Source: Gemmobacter lanyuensis
Lineage (GTDB): Bacteria > Pseudomonadota > Alphaproteobacteria > Rhodobacterales > Rhodobacteraceae
Direction of reading: 5' to 3'
NCBI RefSeq assembly: GCF_014652355.1
Contig: NZ_BMYQ01000013.1
Location: 1 to 64,000, forward strand
Length of the DNA: 64,000 nt
Position 1 is the first letter of the stretch, and every line of letters begins with the position of its first letter. This document shows positions 59,913 through 64,000 of this stretch, piece after piece. A model generated the notes under the pieces. The model was given only the letters and a program-made list of their open reading frames with translations. It searched no databases and was not told the origin of the DNA. Position numbers and translations under genes: made by a program.

Positions 59913-61433
59913 TCAACCGATGTCGGCCATGACCTGCCGCAAGCGCAGGAAATGATCGCGCAGGGCGGGGTAGATGTCTTTGTAGAGGCCGTAGATGTGA
60001 TCATATTTGGCGCTCTGTTGCGGCTGGGGGTCATAGGTCTTGCCCACGCCGGTCATGGCGGCAGCGGCCTCTTCAACTGACCCGAAACACCCCGCGCCAT
60101 AGGCGGCGAGGATGCCAGATCCCAGACAGGTCGCCTCGGGTTCGCGGGCGACGCTGACGGGTTTGCCCAGCACATCGGCAATGATCTGGCACCAGAGCGG
60201 GCTGCGTGCCCCGCCCCCCATCGCAAGGAAGCGGCGGATGGGCATGTCGCTTGCGGCCTCGGCCCCGGTGGTGGACAGGCGCTGCTCCATCGCGAGGCCC
60301 TCGAGAATGGCACGATACATATGGGCCTTGCCATGGCGCCCGGTCAGCCCGAACAGCACGCCCCGAGCGGTGCTGTCCCAATAGGGGGTCAGAACCCCGG
60401 TCAGATAGGGCAGCGACAGCAGGCCGTCGGCACCTGCCGGCAACGCGCTCGCCGCGGCCTCAAGAATTTGTTCGGGGTTCAGATCGAGGCCAAAGGGTCG
60501 ATCGTCGATCCCGGAAAACTGCTGCACGAACCAGTTGAGGTTATAGGTCCCGCCGCCGAAGAAGGTCTCGAAGATATAGCTGCCGGGGACACCGCCCGTC
60601 ATGGTGCGGAAAGAGCGGTCTGTGCCATAGCTCGCACTGAAGTTGCCCGAAACGATGCCGGTGCCAAGGTTCAGATAGGCCTCACCGGGCTTGGTGATGC
60701 CGACGCCAAGGCCCGCCGATTGCCCATCGCCCAGCCCCGCGATGACGCGCAGACCACGGTTCAGGCCCAAAAGCTCGGCCACATCATGGCGCAGGATGCC
60801 CAGCACCTCGCCGGGGGCGCAAAGTTCGGGAAACTGGTCGGGGCGCAGCCCGACCTGCCCCACAAGGTCAGAGGACAACGTGAAGGTCCGCAGGTCCACC
60901 ACCCCCAGCGGATCGACGCTGCCGTAAGAGGTGCGCCATTCACCCGTCAGGCGGTTCACCAGATAGGAATGGACATCGGCCACGCGATCCGTCGCCTCAA
61001 GGCAGCGGGGTTCGTGGTCTTGCAGCCAGGCCAGCTTGTACCAGCTGGTCGCGGTATTCGGCGGCTTACCAGTGATCTGATGGATATGGTCCGATCCGAG
61101 GCGGTTCACCTGATCGGTGGCGCGGGTATCGAGCCAGAGCATCGCCGGGCGCAGAGCATGGCCTTCCCGGTCAAGGCAGACAAAGGTTTCGCGTTGATGC
61201 GTGATGGAAATTGCCGCAAGCCGCGAGGGATCGATCTGGCGGCAGGCAGAGCCAATGGCAGCGATGGTGGCGTTCCACCAATCAACCGGGTCCTGCTCGC
61301 CCCAACCCGGATGCAGCGAGGAATGGCTATAGGGCGCACGACCGACGCTGATGCTGGTGCCATCCAGCGACCAGACCACCGCCTTGGCCGCCGTGGTGGA
61401 ACAATCCAGCCCCAGAACCAGATCACGCGGCAT
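59913..61433 (-). CDS. FGGY-family carbohydrate kinase
   Basis: A 506-residue FGGY kinase: LVLGLDCSTTAAKAVVWSLDG at the N-terminus, HQRETFVCLDREGHALRPAMLWLDTRA, GLGDGQSAGLGVGITKPGEAYLNLGTG and FLAMGGGARSPLWCQIIADVLGKPV. It is of the xylulokinase-like type but not the same subgroup as the kinase at 13791. The start at 61433 overlaps the dehydrogenase gene by 11 bases. It would phosphorylate the sugar or polyol imported by the ABC system of this operon. Confidence 0.88.
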   Translation of the reverse strand: MPRDLVLGLDCSTTAAKAVVWSLDGTSISVGRAPYSHSSLHPGWGEQDPVDWWNATIAAIGSACRQIDPSRLAAISITHQRETFVCLDREGHALRPAMLWLDTRATDQVNRLGSDHIHQITGKPPNTATSWYKLAWLQDHEPRCLEATDRVADVHSYLVNRLTGEWRTSYGSVDPLGVVDLRTFTLSSDLVGQVGLRPDQFPELCAPGEVLGILRHDVAELLGLNRGLRVIAGLGDGQSAGLGVGITKPGEAYLNLGTGIVSGNFSASYGTDRSFRTMTGGVPGSYIFETFFGGGTYNLNWFVQQFSGIDDRPFGLDLNPEQILEAAASALPAGADGLLSLPYLTGVLTPYWDSTARGVLFGLTGRHGKAHMYRAILEGLAMEQRLSTTGAEAASDMPIRRFLAMGGGARSPLWCQIIADVLGKPVSVAREPEATCLGSGILAAYGAGCFGSVEEAAAAMTGVGKTYDPQPQQSAKYDHIYGLYKDIYPALRDHFLRLRQVMADIG

Positions 61434-62898
61434 GGTCCACCCCTTTGGCCTGGGCCAGCACTTCATCCACGCGGGCCATGATGCGCGAGACGCCCGCCGC
61501 ATCCAGCCAGCCGGACAGATAAAGCAGATCGGCAATCGTCAGACGTTCGCGCATGAATTGGCAATTGCCGATCACCCAGCGGGTCAGCTCTTCCGACGGC
61601 GCGGGTTTCAGCGCGTCAAACCGCATGGCCGAACCGCCGCGTGACAGGTATTCGACAATCTTGGCCGTGTCGAAGACCAGCGCATCATGGGCCTGCCGGT
61701 GACGCGGCCAATCGGCAAAGAAGGCCTCGACGGCGGACCAGCTTTGCTGCAGTGCCAGCAGCTTGCTGCGGTAGCGGCCCTCACATTCCGCACCGATCGC
61801 GCCCGTGGGATCAAGATCGGCAAAGGCAGCGCGGCAGACCGCCAGCTGTTCCTCCAGATCGAAGGCGAGCATGGCCGCCGTCAGCGGGGTTTCCGACATG
61901 CGGGCGCAGAACACATCCCAGGCTGCGGCGGCAATCACCGCCCCCACGCCCACCTGCGCGCCATGCTGGCTCATGGGGCTGTGGGTCTGGCTTGCGACCA
62001 TGTCGAGCATATGACTGAAGAGATGCTCCATCCCGGACAGGGTAGCCGTGGTGCCGCCCGTGCCCGTGACGATGCCACGCAGCGACAGGGCGCGGGTCAG
62101 GCTTTCGGCAGCGGCAATATCGCCGCTCTGCAGGCCACGTGACCAATCTTCGATCCCGTAGCCACAGATCGCGAGAAGTTCGAGCAGCACCGGCGTGAAC
62201 GAGCCGTCGACGCCCAGCTCAGACGCCAGATACCAGTCCCCCGGCGCGCAGAACATCGACATCATCTCGCCCATGCCCGCCGCGGTCAGGAAGGCGGGCG
62301 CCTCGGCGATGGTGCGCACATCGGCCAGCACCGCATCGGGCCAACGGCTGAGCGCAGTCCTCTTGACCCCGTTCTGCAGCACGACCGAGAAATTGTCGGT
62401 GAACCCGTCGACCGAGGCCGCAGTCTGGATCACCACATGCACCGGAACCCCCGCGCGGACCGAGGCGACCTTGGCCACGTCGGTTAGCGTGCCGCTGCCG
62501 ACCGAGACGATGCAATCGGCGCCCTTCACGCGCGCGGCAGCCTCAGCCAGGATCGGTTCATCGGCATGCAGCACATCGCTGCCGTCATCCAGTTCCACGC
62601 GACTGACCCGGTGGCGCCGCGACAAAAGCGCGATGACATCGGCCTTCAGATCGCGGCCTGCGCGGCGGATCACCACCGGATCGACCACCACCCGGATATC
62701 GGCGCCCCGATGCCCTGGCCCACCCGCCTCGGTGATATGCCGAGCCACCACGTCGATCAGATGGTCCAGCACGTTTTCCGCGATGATGACATCTTTCATA
62801 CCAAGGTCGGCAAATTGCCCGCGCGGATCGTTGCGCTTCATGGCAGCGTTGATTCGGTCGAGATGCGACAGATCGTCAATCGAAAGTCCAAGCAGCAT
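61423..62898 (-). CDS. sn-Glycerol-1-phosphate dehydrogenase-like enzyme (AraM/EgsA family)
   Basis: A 491-residue member of the iron/zinc-dependent glycerol dehydrogenase-like fold. NAD-binding and metal motifs include VSVGSGTLTDVAKV, QTAASVDGFTDNFSVV, AGMGEMMSMF and SGMEHLFSHMLDM...SQHGAQVG, giving the expected Asp/His metal ligands. AraM-type enzymes act on glycerol phosphates; in a kinase operon it probably oxidises a polyol phosphate. It is longer than archaeal EgsA (about 350) through a C-terminal extension (about 380-491). AAGGAA precedes the ATG. Confidence 0.85.
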   Translation of the reverse strand: MLLGLSIDDLSHLDRINAAMKRNDPRGQFADLGMKDVIIAENVLDHLIDVVARHITEAGGPGHRGADIRVVVDPVVIRRAGRDLKADVIALLSRRHRVSRVELDDGSDVLHADEPILAEAAARVKGADCIVSVGSGTLTDVAKVASVRAGVPVHVVIQTAASVDGFTDNFSVVLQNGVKRTALSRWPDAVLADVRTIAEAPAFLTAAGMGEMMSMFCAPGDWYLASELGVDGSFTPVLLELLAICGYGIEDWSRGLQSGDIAAAESLTRALSLRGIVTGTGGTTATLSGMEHLFSHMLDMVASQTHSPMSQHGAQVGVGAVIAAAAWDVFCARMSETPLTAAMLAFDLEEQLAVCRAAFADLDPTGAIGAECEGRYRSKLLALQQSWSAVEAFFADWPRHRQAHDALVFDTAKIVEYLSRGGSAMRFDALKPAPSEELTRWVIGNCQFMRERLTIADLLYLSGWLDAAGVSRIMARVDEVLAQAKGVDHAA

Positions 62899-62954
62899 CG
62901 CGGCGTTCCTTGTGACGCAGGTGACGGGACAGGTACGGAAAGGCAGCGAGGGTC

Positions 62955-63959
62955 TCAGCGCTGCGCGCTGCGTCGGTCCAGCATCACGGCGAGGATAATG
63001 GCAAACCCGATGACCACAGGCTGCAAGTTGGGCGAGACATTGATCAGCGCCATGCCGTTGCGAAGCACACCGATGATCATCAAGCCGATGAAAGTGCCCA
63101 TCATGCCGCCCGATCCGCCAGCAAGGCTCGCCCCGCCGATCACGACCACGGCGATGACTGACAGCAGATCATTCACACCCGCGGTCGGATGGGCCGCGTC
63201 CAGACGGGACCCCACGATCAGCCCAGCCAGTGCAGCCAGGAAACCTGCGGCGACATAGACCATTACCTTGGCGCGGCGGGTGTTGATGCCCGAAAGACGC
63301 GCGACTTCCTCATTCCCGCCGATGGCATAAAGCGCCCGCCCCGAGGGTCGGAAGTAGAGCCAGAAAGCTACCACGAGATATACCGTGACGAGGATGACGA
63401 ATTCCAGCGGCAGACCAAGCACCCGCGCCGAAGTGATGTCGGAAAACCAGGTCGGAAAGCCGGTCACCGGGCTGCCGTTGGTGATGAACAGCGCAAGGCC
63501 CGAACAGGCCGACATGGTGGCGAGCGTCGCGACAAAGGGCTGGATGCGGCCGTAGGTCGACAGCACGCCATTCACGAAACCGATGAAGGCACCCAGCGCC
63601 AGACCCGCCAGCGTGGTCAGCACGAAAGGCACGCCCATGTCGCGGTAAAGCCAGGCATTGAGCATCAACGTCACCGCCAGCACTGCGCCGACCGAAAGGT
63701 CGATCCCCCCGATGATGATGACCAGCGCTGCACCCGCCGCCATGATGCCGATCTCGGACATTTGCGAAAAGATGTTGAACATGTTGCGCGTCGTCAGGAA
63801 ATAGGGCGACAGCGTCGAGAACACTATACAGACCAGGATCAGCCCGATCAGCGGCCCCGGAATAAACCTCTGCACGGTCTTGATGGCGTTCAACATGGTC
63901 TTTTCCTTGCCCTTCTGCGTTGCACCGGTTTTCTGTCCGGTCTGATCCAGCACAGCCAT
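62955..63959 (-). CDS. Sugar ABC transporter permease (RbsC-like)
   Basis: A 334-residue BPD_transp_2 permease with about eight to ten hydrophobic segments. Motifs are AALVIIIGGIDLSVGAVLAVTLMLNAWL near residues 75-105, GGNEEVARLSGINTRRAKVMVY near 215 and VIAVVVIGGASLAGGSGGMMGTFIG near 275. The ATG at 63959 begins directly after the stop of an upstream gene. It would import the substrate of the kinase and dehydrogenase downstream; binding protein and ATPase presumably lie outside the window. Confidence 0.9.
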   Translation of the reverse strand: MAVLDQTGQKTGATQKGKEKTMLNAIKTVQRFIPGPLIGLILVCIVFSTLSPYFLTTRNMFNIFSQMSEIGIMAAGAALVIIIGGIDLSVGAVLAVTLMLNAWLYRDMGVPFVLTTLAGLALGAFIGFVNGVLSTYGRIQPFVATLATMSACSGLALFITNGSPVTGFPTWFSDITSARVLGLPLEFVILVTVYLVVAFWLYFRPSGRALYAIGGNEEVARLSGINTRRAKVMVYVAAGFLAALAGLIVGSRLDAAHPTAGVNDLLSVIAVVVIGGASLAGGSGGMMGTFIGLMIIGVLRNGMALINVSPNLQPVVIGFAIILAVMLDRRSAQR

Positions 63960-63960
63960 T

Positions 63961-64000
63961 TCAGTTCCCCCCATGCGCGTCAGCGGAGCTGACCACGGCA
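63961..64000 (-). CDS. C-terminal end of an upstream gene, probably the ABC ATPase (partial)
   Basis: On the minus strand a frame ending VVSSADAHGGN stops at 63961-63963, one base before the permease ATG. Such tight spacing is normal for an ABC ATPase gene preceding its permease. Twelve residues are too few to identify the family, so the assignment is by position. Confidence 0.4.
   Translation of the reverse strand, partial: AVVSSADAHGGN

Overview
The window looks like chromosomal DNA of a high-GC (roughly two-thirds G+C) alphaproteobacterium, most likely of the Rhodobacterales (Rhodobacteraceae/Paracoccaceae). The reasons are family-level resemblances read by eye: the fused indolepyruvate-oxidoreductase gene next to a leucine-degradation operon, an hmgA-fahA-flavoprotein-DUF2783 operon, ICLNWGC-type dihydrolipoyl dehydrogenase, DabA/DabB, many sugar and betaine ABC transporters, and RTX exoproteins. 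No rRNA, tRNA, CRISPR array or intact mobile element was seen. No database search was run; all names rest on motif and family recognition.

Layout. 1-70: last codons of etfA. 328-5238: a LysR regulator divergent from dabB-dabA, a bicarbonate/CO2 accumulation pair. 5330-7798: a VCBS/RTX exoprotein. 7932-8563: wreck of a BCCT transporter. 8842-15410: AraC regulator, sugar ABC transporter, ribitol dehydrogenase and pentulose kinase, a ribitol-type utilisation locus. 15438-20242: a large nuclease-helicase fusion, a 92-aa protein and a divergent WYL regulator. 20249-20611: a small exported protein. 20687-31193: an Lrp-type regulator divergent from a six-gene leucine catabolic operon that begins with a fused 2-oxoacid:ferredoxin oxidoreductase. 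31359-32771: a nidogen-domain RTX exoprotein. 32834-40314: an IclR divergon for amine/amino-acid use (permease, aldehyde dehydrogenase, Tm-1-like protein on one side; IclR, class III aminotransferase, MBL hydrolase on the other).

40304-49677 is devoted to tyrosine: a TyrA-like dehydrogenase, then hmgA-fahA-MBL-flavin hydroxylase-DUF2783 divergent from maiA-marR, and hppD divergent from an Lrp regulator. Together hppD, hmgA, maiA and fahA give the full route from 4-hydroxyphenylpyruvate to fumarate and acetoacetate. A perfect palindrome sits between the -35 and -10 of the hmgA promoter. 49723-56152 holds two paralogous SDR dehydrogenases around a GntR/FadR regulator, then a glycine-betaine-type ABC importer (proX, double-length proW, proV); matching operator-like repeats stand before both SDR genes. 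56350-56781 is a Glyoxalase_8-like small protein, 56782-57524 is apparently gene-free, and 57525-64000 is a minus-strand operon of sugar ABC permease, glycerol-1-phosphate-dehydrogenase-like enzyme, FGGY kinase, HAD protein and dihydrolipoyl dehydrogenase.

Taken together this is a catabolic stretch of a heterotroph that scavenges polyols, amines, betaines and amino acids, each module with its own local regulator. The most interesting candidates for new biology are the SDR pair/GntR/betaine-importer module, the ferredoxin-linked entry into leucine degradation, the nuclease-helicase/92-aa/WYL neighbourhood, and the minus-strand polyol-phosphate operon whose HAD protein lacks a catalytic aspartate.
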